DNA from: Ferrovibrio xuzhouensis
Lineage (GTDB): Bacteria; Pseudomonadota; Alphaproteobacteria; Ferrovibrionales; Ferrovibrionaceae
DNA length: 64,000 nucleotides
NCBI RefSeq assembly: GCF_042648965.1
Contig: NZ_JBHRYJ010000002.1
Coordinates: forward strand, 434,001 to 498,000
Reading direction: 5' to 3'
Position numbers and translations under genes: made by a program. The number at the start of each line of letters is the position of its first letter. The stretch's first letter is position 1. Under the pieces are notes generated by a model, which saw only the letters and a program-made list of their open reading frames with translations, did not search any database and had not been told where the DNA came from. Shown here piece after piece: positions 47,469-55,483 of the stretch.

Positions 47469-48657
47469 CGGCAACCACCGTCCCGGCAGCCGGTGGCGGC
47501 GGGAAATGGGCCCGGACCGTGGTGCCGCGGCCGGGGGCGCTGTCCAGCTCGAAACTGCCGCCATGCAGTTCGACCAGCGACTTGACCAGCGGCAGGCCTA
47601 GTCCGGTGCCTTCGTATTTGCGGGTCAGGTCATTCTCGACCTGGCCGAACGGCGCCAGCACCACCGGGATGTTTTCCGGCGCGATGCCGATGCCGGTATC
47701 GCTGACCCAGATGCGGAAACCGCCATCAGCCTGCCCGGCGGCCCCGACCTCGACCGTGCCGCCATTGGCGGTGAACTTGATGGCATTGGACACCAGATTG
47801 AGCAGGATCTGGCGCAGGGCCTGGCGGTCGACGAAACCTTCAAAGAGGTCCGGATCGGCCGCCATGTTGAGATGCACGCCGCGACCGATGGCGCGTTCGC
47901 GGAAGATGCGCAGGCTGGTCTCCAGCACCTCGACGGGATCGATCACCTCCGGCTGGATGCGCCAGGAGCCGCTTTCGATCTTCGACATGTCGAGGATGTT
48001 GTTGATCAGGCTGAGCAGATGCTGGCCGCTGGAGAGAATGTCGTCGACATATTCGGTATAGCGGGCATTGCCGATCGGCCCCAGCATCTCCTTGCGGATC
48101 ACCTCGGCGAACCCGATGATGGCATTCAGCGGCGTGCGCAGCTCATGGCTCATGTTGGCGAGGAAGCGGGTCTTGCTCAAAGACGCCTCTTCGGCGGCCT
48201 GGCGGGCGCGTTCCAGCGCGCGGTTGCGCCGTTCGCTGCGCGCCATGCCGAGTTGCAGCAGCAGCAGCGCGGTGCCAACGCCGTAATATATGCCGGCGCG
48301 GGTGACGATGAAGCCGCGCAGCAGGGCGGCCTGGTGTTCGTCGGCGATCAGGCTTTCCAGCTTGTCGACACTGATCGAGGATTCGACGATCAGCGGGTTG
48401 CGGTCCATCAACTCGGCGACCGGCTTGCGGGCAAACAGGGCGCGGCCGAAATCGCGCGACAGGTGGGTGATCAGGTCATAGCGGTTGATCAGGCCGACCG
48501 GCCGGCCGTCGTGGCCGACCACGGCAATGGCGCCGAGGTCGGGATCGGCCTGGAAGCGGCGGTCGACATCCTCGCAGCGCATGGTTGGCGGCACCGAAGG
48601 CAGTGGCACCGCCACTGTCCCGATGGTCTCGAGTATTTCAGAACCGATCATGTCCAC
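47434..48657 (-). CDS. CBS-domain sensor histidine kinase (cytosolic)
   Basis: A 407-residue kinase. Residues about 25-140 form a CBS pair (IAVVGHDGRPVGLINRYDL, GFIVTRAGIYYGVGTALLLL), which usually bind adenine nucleotides; no transmembrane helix or periplasmic sensor is present. HisKA follows with FLANMSHELRTPLNAIIGF (phospho-His), then HATPase_c with N-box NLVSNAIKFT, DTGIGI and GTGLGLPL. Histidine kinases with CBS input are uncommon; it could monitor energy charge. No response regulator gene is nearby, so it is an orphan. The start may be ATG 48657 or 48648. Confidence 0.88.
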   Translation of the reverse strand: MDMIGSEILETIGTVAVPLPSVPPTMRCEDVDRRFQADPDLGAIAVVGHDGRPVGLINRYDLITHLSRDFGRALFARKPVAELMDRNPLIVESSISVDKLESLIADEHQAALLRGFIVTRAGIYYGVGTALLLLQLGMARSERRNRALERARQAAEEASLSKTRFLANMSHELRTPLNAIIGFAEVIRKEMLGPIGNARYTEYVDDILSSGQHLLSLINNILDMSKIESGSWRIQPEVIDPVEVLETSLRIFRERAIGRGVHLNMAADPDLFEGFVDRQALRQILLNLVSNAIKFTANGGTVEVGAAGQADGGFRIWVSDTGIGIAPENIPVVLAPFGQVENDLTRKYEGTGLGLPLVKSLVELHGGSFELDSAPGRGTTVRAHFPPPPAAGTVVAAIAESPAAMSD

Positions 48658-48789
48658 CGCGGATCCCCGTCGCCCTCAGCAGGCTGATTACCGAGGCAGA
48701 CTATCGGGGTCCGTGGTTGCAGATTTTTGACAAAGGCGGATGTCAGCCGGATTTGTCGGGCTATCCGGGGTTTTCACACGTTTGCCGGG

Positions 48790-49806
48790 TCAGCCCTGCA
48801 GGGCAGTCTCGGCTTGCGGGTTCAGAGTCCGGATGACCCCGGTCAGGACCTCATAGGAGTGCAGCCGGGCCCTGTGATCGTGGATGGCGGAGGCCACCAT
48901 GATCTCGTCGGCGCCGGTCTGGGCAATAAAGCGCTCGAGGCCGCGGCGCACGGTGTCGGCACTGCCGACGAAGGAACAGGCCAGCATCGCCGAGGCACGG
49001 GCCTTCTCGACCGGCGACCAGTAGGTCTCGATGTCATCGATCGGCCGGGGCAGCAGGCCGCGGGTGCCGCGCTGCATGTTGGTGAAGGCCTGCTGCGCCG
49101 AAGTGAACAGCCGGCGCGCCTCGTCGTCGGTATCGGCGGCGATCACGTTGACGCCGACCATGGCGTGCGGTTTGGCCAGCTGTCCGGAGGGCTCGAAGCG
49201 GCTGCGATAGGTCTCCAGCGCCGGCATCAGCGCCTCGGGGGCGAAATGCGAGGCGAAGGCATAGGGCAGGCCGAGAATGGCGGCGAGCTGGGCGCCGAAC
49301 AGGCTGGAGCCGAGAATCCACAGCGGCACGTTCGAGCCGCCGCCAGGCACCGCGCGCAGGCGCTGGCCGGGTTCGATCGGGGCGAGCAGGGCCTGCAGCT
49401 CCTGCACGTCGCGGGGGAAGGTATCGGCCGCCTCAGGGTCGCGGCGTAGCGCCCGCAGGGTCATCTGGTCGGTGCCGGGCGCGCGACCCAGGCCCAGATC
49501 GATGCGGCCGGGATACAGTGCTTCCAGCGTGCCGAACTGCTCGGCGATCACCAGCGGCGAATGGTTGGGCAGCATGATACCGCCGGCGCCGACGCGCATG
49601 TACTTGGTGCCGCCGGCGACATGGCCGATCACCACCGCGGTGGCGGCGCTGGCGATGCCGATCATGTTGTGGTGTTCGGCCAGCCAGTAGCGGTTGTAGC
49701 CCCAGTCCTCGGCATGGCGGGCGAGATCGAGGGTGTTGCGCAGGGCATCGCGCGGCGTGAAGCCGTCCGGCACGGGCGCGAGATCGAGAACGGAAAACAG
49801 CGGCAC
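48790..49806 (-). CDS. LLM-class flavin-dependent oxidoreductase
   Basis: A 338-residue luciferase-like monooxygenase of the alkanal-monooxygenase-like group. It has FSVLDLAPVPDGFTPRDALR, YWLAEHHNMIGIASAAT, MLPNHSPLVIAEQFGTLEALYPGRIDLGLGRAPGTD and the WILGSSLFGAQLAA segment typical of LLM oxidoreductases using reduced flavin. The GTG at 49806 follows GGAGG; the longer open frame runs through a short direct repeat and is not used. Substrate unknown. Confidence 0.85.
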   Translation of the reverse strand: MPLFSVLDLAPVPDGFTPRDALRNTLDLARHAEDWGYNRYWLAEHHNMIGIASAATAVVIGHVAGGTKYMRVGAGGIMLPNHSPLVIAEQFGTLEALYPGRIDLGLGRAPGTDQMTLRALRRDPEAADTFPRDVQELQALLAPIEPGQRLRAVPGGGSNVPLWILGSSLFGAQLAAILGLPYAFASHFAPEALMPALETYRSRFEPSGQLAKPHAMVGVNVIAADTDDEARRLFTSAQQAFTNMQRGTRGLLPRPIDDIETYWSPVEKARASAMLACSFVGSADTVRRGLERFIAQTGADEIMVASAIHDHRARLHSYEVLTGVIRTLNPQAETALQG

Positions 49807-49823
49807 GGCAAACCTCCGGCGGT

Positions 49824-49871
49824 CACTGCGCCGACACCGGCGCCCACGGGCACTGCGCCGACACCGGCGCC
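49824..49871. repeat. 21-base direct repeat upstream of the LLM gene
   Basis: A 21-base GC-rich unit beginning CACTGCGCCG occurs at 49824-49844 and identically at 49851-49871, 27 bases apart. It lies just before the LLM start and looks like a recent local duplication. Confidence 0.7.
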
Positions 49872-49959
49872 TCTCGCAAGCCGGCGGCGGGCCAAGCTCA
49901 CGCCAGCAAGCTAACGCGGCCGGCGCGCCGTTCAACCCCGGGCAGGTTGAGCGGGGGGA

Positions 49960-50565
49960 TCAGGCCTGGGTATTGACCGCGGCGCCGGGCTGCAGCTCGT
50001 CCTGCGGGCCGCCCTTGGAGACGCCGACCATGGCGGCACGCAGCAGGCGGCCGTGCTGGACGTAGCCGGCCGCCACCACCTGCACGACGGTGCCCGACGG
50101 CACTGTGGGATCTTCGATCTCGAACATCGCCTGGTGCAGGTTGGGGTCGAATTTCTGGCCCTTCGGCTCGACGCGGGCAATGCCATGGCGCTCGAATACG
50201 CTCAGCAGCTCGCGCTCGGTCGCCTCGACGCCGGAGATCACCGCGGCTTCCGGGCTGCCCTCGGCGTGCTTCGGCGCGTTGTCGAGCGCGCGGCGCAGGT
50301 TGTCGGCCACGGTGAGGATGTCGCGGGCGAATTTGCCGGACGCATACTTGGCGGCGTCTTCCTTCTCGCGCTCCAGCCGCTTGCGCAGGTTCTCGCCCTC
50401 GGCGGCGGTGCGCAGGATGCGGTCTTTCAGCTCGGCGATCTCGGCCTGGGCGGCGGCCAGCGCGGCGGCGGCAGCCTCCGGCCCGGTCGCTCCCGACGTA
50501 CTCTGGGCGGCGCTCTCGGGCGCCTCGGCCGGGGTCGCGGGGTTCTGGGTTTCGTTCTGTGTCAT
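49960..50565 (-). CDS. grpE: nucleotide exchange factor GrpE
   Basis: A 201-residue DnaK co-chaperone: long N-terminal coiled coil (EIAELKDRILRTAAEGENLRKRLEREKED) and a C-terminal beta domain with GVEATERELLSVFERHGI, FDPNLHQAMFEIED and VQVVAAGYVQHGRLLRAAMV. It releases ADP from DnaK. It lies 92 bases after hrcA on the same strand with a possible own promoter in the gap. Confidence 0.97.
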   Translation of the reverse strand: MTQNETQNPATPAEAPESAAQSTSGATGPEAAAAALAAAQAEIAELKDRILRTAAEGENLRKRLEREKEDAAKYASGKFARDILTVADNLRRALDNAPKHAEGSPEAAVISGVEATERELLSVFERHGIARVEPKGQKFDPNLHQAMFEIEDPTVPSGTVVQVVAAGYVQHGRLLRAAMVGVSKGGPQDELQPGAAVNTQA

Positions 50566-50586
50566 CGTATCCTCGTTGCGTCCTGC

Positions 50587-50616
50587 ATATACGGATCGAG
50601 GCCGGAAATTGAAAGG
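50587..50616 (-). promoter_or_regulatory. possible promoter between hrcA and grpE
   Basis: Read on the minus strand: TTTCAA, 17 bases, TATATG, ending about 20 bases before grpE. It could be read by sigma-70 or, with CCGTATAT, by an RpoH-type sigma. Support is only this spacing and composition. Confidence 0.3.
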
Positions 50617-50657
50617 GGTAGGGCGAAAAACCGGGCTTCTGCGGGCTGATTACGGCG

Positions 50658-51692
50658 TCAGCCGAGCAGGCGGCCGACCACCTGGGCGGTGAAATCCACC
50701 ATGGGGACGACCCGGGCGTAGTTCATCCGGGTCGGGCCGATCACCCCGATGGCGCCGACGATGCGCTGCTGCTGGTTCTGCAGCGGGGCAACGATCAGCG
50801 AACAGCCGGCGCGACGGAACAGGGTGTTCTCCGAGCCGATGAAAATGCGGACGCCCTCGCTGCCCTGGGTCAACTCGATCAGCCGCAGCATCTCCTCGGT
50901 ATTCTCGAGTTCCTCCATCAGGTCGCGGATGCGCTCGAGGTCGGCCAGTGCCGAGACGTCGTCCAGCAGGCTGGCGCTGTTGCGCACGATCAGCGTGCCG
51001 CGGCCCGGCTCGCCGCCCCAGATCGCCAGGCCCGCCTCGACGATGCCGGCGGCCAGCTGGTCGACCTCGGCGCGCCGAGCGGTCAGTTCGTGCAGGATCT
51101 CGTCGCGCGCCTCGGCCATGGTGCGGCCGGCCAGGCGTTGCGACAGGAACTGTCCGGCCTCGGCCAGCGCCGAGCCGGTCATGCCCATTGGCATGTCCAG
51201 CATGCGGTTCTCGACCTGGCCGGATTCCGAGACCAGCACGACGAGCGCGCGGCCCGGGGCCACGGGGACGAATTCCACATGGCGCAAGGGGGCGTCGACC
51301 TTCGGTGCCACCACCAGCCCGGCATGGCCCGACAGGCCCGAGAGGACGGCGGTCGCCTGGGTCAGCACTTCCTGGAAACCGGTGCCCGAGGCGGCGCAGC
51401 GCGTCTCGATCGACGTGCGCTCCTCGCCGGTCAGGTCGCCGACCTGCAGCAGGCCGTCGACGAACAGCCTGAGCCCGGTTTCGGTCGGCAGCCGGCCGGC
51501 TGAGGTATGCGGCGCATAGAGCAGCCCGGCGTCTTCGAGATCGGCCATGGTGTTGCGGATGCTGGCCGGCGACAGCCGGTTTTCGAGTTTCTTCGACAGC
51601 AGGCGCGAACCGACCGGCTCGCCGGTGGTCATATAGGTCTCGACCACCAGGCGCAGGATGTCGCGGCTGCGCTGGCTCATTTCCTGGATCAT
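50658..51692 (-). CDS. hrcA: heat-inducible transcription repressor HrcA
   Basis: A 344-residue winged-helix repressor normally binding CIRCE elements and regulating chaperone genes. N terminus SQRSRDILRLVVETYMTTGEPVGSR and SPASIRNTMADLEDAGLL is the DNA-binding domain; the rest is the GAF-like HrcA core, with FRRAGCSLIVAPLQNQQ near the C terminus. ATG 51692 follows TGTGGAAG. No CIRCE is visible in the window before dnaK or grpE; the normal CIRCE targets (groESL) may lie elsewhere. Confidence 0.95.
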   Translation of the reverse strand: MIQEMSQRSRDILRLVVETYMTTGEPVGSRLLSKKLENRLSPASIRNTMADLEDAGLLYAPHTSAGRLPTETGLRLFVDGLLQVGDLTGEERTSIETRCAASGTGFQEVLTQATAVLSGLSGHAGLVVAPKVDAPLRHVEFVPVAPGRALVVLVSESGQVENRMLDMPMGMTGSALAEAGQFLSQRLAGRTMAEARDEILHELTARRAEVDQLAAGIVEAGLAIWGGEPGRGTLIVRNSASLLDDVSALADLERIRDLMEELENTEEMLRLIELTQGSEGVRIFIGSENTLFRRAGCSLIVAPLQNQQQRIVGAIGVIGPTRMNYARVVPMVDFTAQVVGRLLG

Positions 51693-51784
51693 GGCTTCCA
51701 CAATTAAGAAGGGGACCGGCTGTCGTCAATGACGTCCGGGCGCCGGGCCGCCGGACAGGCCACCCCCGGAGAAATCCCGGTTCC

Positions 51785-51810
51785 TGTGGCATCGCTCACA
51801 GAATGCCACA
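51785..51810. promoter_or_regulatory. perfect inverted repeat between hrcA and copC
   Basis: TGTGGCAT-N10-ATGCCACA: two 8-base perfect half-sites separated by ten bases, in the 220-base divergent spacer. The geometry resembles a dimeric regulator site; the sequence differs from CIRCE. Its regulator is unknown. Confidence 0.55.
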
Positions 51811-51912
51811 TCGGCGGCCAGACCGGCGGGAATAAAACCGGGCGCCCGGGTGTCTTTCCCACGAACCGCCCCGGCATTCGCCGCGGGGGTCGCTGCATCA
51901 GGAACAGACATC

Positions 51913-52281
51913 ATGCGCAGAACTTTCCTTTCCGCCTTCGCCCTTGCCGCCGGTTTCGCCATGACCGGCCCGGCTTTCGCCCATGCCCGTCTGGAACGGG
52001 CCGTCCCCGACGGCAAGGCCACCCTTGCCCTCACGCTGGACAGCCTGAAGCTGTTTTTCTCCGAGGGGCTCGTCATCGCGCTGAGCGGGGTAAAGGTCAC
52101 CGATGCCGGCCAGCACCCGGTCCAGACCGGCACGCCCGTTCTCGCCGCCTGCGACGACCGGGAGATGATCGTCCCGCTGCCGGCCAGCCTGCCGGTCGGC
52201 AAATACACCGTGCTGTGGCATGCCGTGGCCAGCGATGGCCATCGCGCCGAGGGCAGTTACACCTTCGCGGTCAGCCATTGA
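51913..52281 (+). CDS. copC: CopC-like copper-resistance protein
   Basis: A 122-residue periplasmic copper-binding protein. A signal peptide of about 25 residues (RRTFLSAFALAAGFAMTGPA) leaves mature His at position 1 (HARLERAVP), a copper ligand in CopC; the C-terminal WHAVASDGHRAEGSYTF carries further His. The immunoglobulin-like fold is preserved. The stop overlaps the copD start, so the two are coupled. Confidence 0.9.
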   Translation: MRRTFLSAFALAAGFAMTGPAFAHARLERAVPDGKATLALTLDSLKLFFSEGLVIALSGVKVTDAGQHPVQTGTPVLAACDDREMIVPLPASLPVGKYTVLWHAVASDGHRAEGSYTFAVSH

Positions 52282-53156
52282 TCGCGCCGCAGCCCCTGCT
52301 GGTTGCCGCCCGCCTGGCCTGCGACGCGGCGGCAAGCTTTCTCTTCGGCGCCGGCCTGTTCTTTGTGGCGGTCGCGCCGGGGCAGGTCGGCGGTGTGGCG
52401 GCGGCGCGGCTGCGTTGGCCGATGCTGGCTGCCGTCCTGCTTGCGGTTGCCGCCCTGCTGGCCTGGCTCGTCGCGGAGGCGGCGAGCGCCGGCGGCGGCT
52501 GGTCCGCCGTCGATCCGGCCCTGCTGCGGGTTCTGCTGCTGGCCACGCCGATCGGACGGGCCTGGCTGGTCCGTGCGGGGCTGGCCCTGCTGACGGCGGG
52601 TGCGGTTGTGATGGCGGCCAGACCGGCCGTGGCCACCGCACTGGCCGGCGGCCTGCTGGCCAGCGTCGCGCTCGGCGGCCATGCGGTGATGCATGACGGC
52701 TGGCTCGGCGACCTTCACATGACCAACGACGCGGTGCATGTGCTGGCCGGCGCGGCCTGGGCGGGCGGGCTGGTGCCGCTTGTGCTCTGCCTCGGCCGCT
52801 GTGCCGATCGCACATTGCTCGCGCCGGCGCGGCAGATGCTGCTGCGCTTTTCCGTCATGGGGCAGGTCGCGGTCGCGCTGGTCGTCGCCACCGGCCTGGC
52901 CAATACGCTGCTTGTCTTTGGCGGTTGGCCGCAGCGCTGGGCCACCGCCTATCAGCTGCTGCTGGCGCTGAAGATCCTGCTGGTGCTCGGCATGATCGGA
53001 CTGGCGCTGCGCAACCGCTCGGCCTTCCGCAACCGTTTCGGCGGCGATGCGCTCGCTACCCTGCGGTCGATCCGGCGCGCCGCCTGCGGCGAACTGGCCC
53101 TGGCGGCCGGCGTACTGATGCTGGTTGCCGTTTTCGGCACGTTGTCACCGCAATAG
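52278..53156 (+). CDS. copD: CopD-like copper-uptake membrane protein
   Basis: A 292-residue integral membrane protein with about eight hydrophobic segments. It begins with TTG (52278) in a TTGA overlap with the copC stop; no upstream start is in better position. Family features are GGHAVMHDGWLGDLHMTNDAVHVLAGAAWAGGL (His pairs, central) and a C-terminal LKILLVLGMIGLALRN helix. CopD with CopC moves copper across the inner membrane in other bacteria. Rare TTG start limits expression relative to copC. A possible operator of two TCTAAAAT repeats lies after it. Confidence 0.87.
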   Translation: MIAPQPLLVAARLACDAAASFLFGAGLFFVAVAPGQVGGVAAARLRWPMLAAVLLAVAALLAWLVAEAASAGGGWSAVDPALLRVLLLATPIGRAWLVRAGLALLTAGAVVMAARPAVATALAGGLLASVALGGHAVMHDGWLGDLHMTNDAVHVLAGAAWAGGLVPLVLCLGRCADRTLLAPARQMLLRFSVMGQVAVALVVATGLANTLLVFGGWPQRWATAYQLLLALKILLVLGMIGLALRNRSAFRNRFGGDALATLRSIRRAACGELALAAGVLMLVAVFGTLSPQ

Positions 53157-53200
53157 GAGACCGACCCATGACCAGCCCTCACGGTGCCGTGTTTTTGGAT

Positions 53201-53222
53201 TCTAAAATGACTGCTCTAAAAT
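53201..53222. repeat. two direct TCTAAAAT octamers
   Basis: TCTAAAAT at 53201-53208 and at 53215-53222 (period 14) within a 133-base AT-richer spacer between copD and the next gene. It could be an operator or part of a promoter. Confidence 0.35.
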
Positions 53223-53289
53223 CCGGACCCGCCTCGCAGACGCCGGTTCCGCCGGCTGCGCGCCTCCTCCGGATCAGAGAGACAGCGGA

Positions 53290-53721
53290 ATGCTTCCGTC
53301 AGCGCCCCCGCCACTCCCGTCGTCTTCCGCCCTTGCCGTCTGGACGGCCCGCGCGGGCGCGCTCTGCTATGCCGCCTGGGGCCTGTTCCACTGCAAGGTG
53401 GCCTACGACATCATGCAGCTCGGCGAAGGCCACGAGGGCATCGCGCAGGGCCGGCTGTTCCAGCTCGCCGCCTACATGCTCACCATCTCGCTGTTCATCA
53501 TCGTCGTGGCGCTCTGGCGCAACTGGCGCAACGACCGGCTCGGCTACTGGCTCAGCCTCTGCGTCGCCGGCTGGGCCGACGGCATCTGGATCACCGTGGT
53601 GGTGCTGCCGGGCTATGTCGGTTTCGCGCGCGGCTTCATCCCGCCGGCGATCTTCCTGGCGGGGGCCATCCTCACCACCATCGCCCGGCGCCGGCAGGCG
53701 CACGGCCGCGCAGCTATGTAA
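53290..53721 (+). CDS. four-helix hypothetical membrane protein
   Basis: A 143-residue protein of unknown function with four predicted membrane helices (ARAGALCYAAWGLFHC, LAAYMLTISLFIIVVALW, LSLCVAGWADGIWITVVVLP and GFIPPAIFLAGAILTTIA). A Cys-containing first helix (LFHCKVAYDI) and an acidic loop (LGEGHEGIAQG) are notable. No clear family. An alternative ORF start at 53168 in another frame has a fine ribosome site but no protein-like continuation. Confidence 0.62.
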   Translation: MLPSAPPPLPSSSALAVWTARAGALCYAAWGLFHCKVAYDIMQLGEGHEGIAQGRLFQLAAYMLTISLFIIVVALWRNWRNDRLGYWLSLCVAGWADGIWITVVVLPGYVGFARGFIPPAIFLAGAILTTIARRRQAHGRAAM

Positions 53722-53754
53722 CGGGCCGGCCGGCCTCGTTGCGTGGGGGCGGCG

Positions 53755-54309
53755 ATGACTGGTCCCGTCGCCCTGTGGTGCCGGCTGGGCGCTGGCCTGC
53801 TGGCGGGTGCCATCGCAATCGGACTCAACACCGTCGCCCTGAAACTGGCCGATTATGTTCCGCTGGCGACGGCCCATGGCGGCCTGCTGCGGCTGGTCTC
53901 GCTCTGGATCGGGCCGGTGTTGCAGCAGACCGGAATCGCGGCGTTATGGTTGGCGCTCGGCGGTCCGCCGGCCAACACGCCGCCGTTCCAGACCGGCTTC
54001 CATCTCGCCGTCGGCCTCGCCATGGCGGTGGTCTATGTCGTGGCCATCGAGCCGGTTCTGCCGCGGCCGGCCTGGCTGAAGGGCGCGATCTATGCAGCCG
54101 GTGTCTGGCTGCTGAATGCCGTTGTCGTGCTGCCTCTGACGGGCGAGGGCTTTGCCGGCAGCGCCCATCTGACGCCTGCCGGCATGCTCTGGTACGCCGC
54201 GGCGCACACGCTGTTCTTCATGACACTGGCACTGCTGTTCGCGCGGTTCTCGCCCCGGCCGCCGCGCCCGATATCGCGGGGCGGCGCCGGGGAGGTGTTC
54301 ACCGGCTGA
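53755..54309 (+). CDS. hypothetical integral membrane protein
   Basis: A 184-residue protein with four hydrophobic segments (LGAGLLAGAIAIGLNTVAL, IGPVLQQTGIAALWLALGG, VGLAMAVVYVVAIEPV, MLWYAAAHTLFFMTLALLF). No enzyme or transport motif is recognised. It starts at ATG 53755 (GTG 53743 is an alternative) 33 bases after the previous membrane protein, and ends overlapping the convergent hydrolase by 11 bases. Confidence 0.62.
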   Translation: MTGPVALWCRLGAGLLAGAIAIGLNTVALKLADYVPLATAHGGLLRLVSLWIGPVLQQTGIAALWLALGGPPANTPPFQTGFHLAVGLAMAVVYVVAIEPVLPRPAWLKGAIYAAGVWLLNAVVVLPLTGEGFAGSAHLTPAGMLWYAAAHTLFFMTLALLFARFSPRPPRPISRGGAGEVFTG

Positions 54310-55144
54310 GGAAACTGCGGATTTCCGCGGCGATTTCCGCGGCGTGGGTTTCGAGCGCGAAATGCCCGGTCTCGAAGAAGCGCACCACCGCGGCAGGGAT
54401 GTCGCGCCTGAAGGCCTCGGCGCCGGCCGGCAGGAAGAAGGGATCGTTCCTGCCCCAGACTGCGAGGAAAGGCGGTTTGTGGGTGCGGAAATATGTCTGG
54501 AAGGCCGGATACAGCGCGACGTTGCTCTTGTAGTCGCCGAACAGGTCGAGCTGCACGTCAGCCATGCCCGGCCGCGCCAGATAGAAATTGTCCAGCGAAT
54601 GGCCGTCCGGCGATGCCGCCGTCGCATCGGGGACACCATGCGTGTATTGCCAGACGGTCGTCTCGGGCTTGAGGAACGCGCGCAGGGCCTCGCGGTTGGC
54701 CGGCGTGGCGTCCTGCCAGTAGGCCCGGATCGGATTCCAGCTGTCGCTCAGGCCTTCCTCATAGGCATTGCCGTTCTGCGAAATGATGGCCGTGATCCGC
54801 TCGGGGTGTTTCACGGCCAGCCTGAAGCCGGTCGGTGCGCCGTAGTCGAACACATAGAGGGCATAGCGGTCGAAACCGATGACCTCGGTGAAGCGGTCGA
54901 CGGCCTCCGCGATGCGGTCGAAGGTGACCATGCCATCCGGCGTGCCGGACTGGCCGAAGCCCGGCAGGTCGGGGGCGACGATATGGAAGCGGTCGGCCAG
55001 CAGCGGAATGAGGTCGCGGAACATATGGCCGGCGCTGGGGAAGCCGTGCAGCAGCAGCAACTTCGGGGCGCCGGGGGTGCCGGCCTCGCGATAGAAGATG
55101 CTGAGGCTGTCCACGGTGGCGGTCTGGTATCGGATGGCGGTCAT
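54299..55144 (-). CDS. alpha/beta hydrolase with Asp nucleophile elbow (dehalogenase/epoxide-hydrolase-like)
   Basis: A 281-residue alpha/beta hydrolase. Motifs: LLLHGFPSAGHMFRDLIP (oxyanion), nucleophile elbow VFDYGAPTGF where Asp, not Ser, is the nucleophile, and TGHFALETHAAEIA with the catalytic His. An Asp elbow is typical of haloalkane dehalogenases and epoxide hydrolases, so a C-halogen or epoxide substrate is possible. It is divergent from a CGNR regulator and the spacer has repeated GACAGGTTAC-like sites. A promoter TTGACA overlaps one of them. Confidence 0.82.
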   Translation of the reverse strand: MTAIRYQTATVDSLSIFYREAGTPGAPKLLLLHGFPSAGHMFRDLIPLLADRFHIVAPDLPGFGQSGTPDGMVTFDRIAEAVDRFTEVIGFDRYALYVFDYGAPTGFRLAVKHPERITAIISQNGNAYEEGLSDSWNPIRAYWQDATPANREALRAFLKPETTVWQYTHGVPDATAASPDGHSLDNFYLARPGMADVQLDLFGDYKSNVALYPAFQTYFRTHKPPFLAVWGRNDPFFLPAGAEAFRRDIPAAVVRFFETGHFALETHAAEIAAEIRSFLSR

Positions 55145-55163
55145 GGGTCTGGTCCTTGGGGGT

Positions 55164-55239
55164 AAGTAACCTGTCTGAATTGCGATAGAAGGTTATGCAT
55201 AGTGCAAGTAACCTGTCAATAGAATTTTTAGAGGTTACT
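55164..55239. promoter_or_regulatory. repeated AAGTAACCTGTC sites upstream of the hydrolase
   Basis: AAGTAACCTGTC at 55164-55175 and 55206-55217 (period 42, four helical turns), with inverted AGGTTACT at 55232-55239. On the minus strand the second copy overlaps a TTGACA promoter box. Likely operator sites for a regulator of the hydrolase. Confidence 0.65.
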
Positions 55240-55382
55240 GTAATTTTTCACCCAACTCGACTGTGCCTGACCAAGGTGGCCACCATTAATTCGCTGTTAT
55301 CCGGTTAATACACGTCACTATGTGCGATGGACAGGATGCAATCCTGCAGTCCACCGCCACATCTACGGCGGTATGAGAGACG

Positions 55383-55392
55383 GACAGGTTAT
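55383..55392. promoter_or_regulatory. third GACAGGTTA copy near the CGNR regulator gene
   Basis: GACAGGTTAT matches the reverse complement of TAACCTGTC in the two copies above, 91 bases before the regulator start. It suggests autoregulation by the same protein. Confidence 0.5.
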
Positions 55393-55483
55393 GGGCAATA
55401 ACTTGTAATATATCATTATGAAGGTTATATATCGGACAGGCGGGCTGCTGCCGAAGGATGTCGCGGCCGGAACAGGAGTTGTG

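Larger units (their letters stand above)
55145..55483. other. 339-base AT-rich divergent spacer
   Basis: No gene. Contains repeated TAACCTGTC/GACAGGTTA sequences (see separate entries), short palindromes and a promoter-like TTGACA box for the hydrolase on the minus strand. The base composition is much more AT-rich than the flanks. An open frame from 55418 extends the regulator upstream but lacks a ribosome site. Confidence 0.7.

Noticed and set aside
53168..53758. Plus-strand frame starting MTSPHGAVFL with a good AGGAGA site
   Set aside because: After about 40 residues it becomes Ser/Arg/Ala-rich shadow of the membrane-protein frame at 53290; could be a decayed start or short leader, but not a supported gene.
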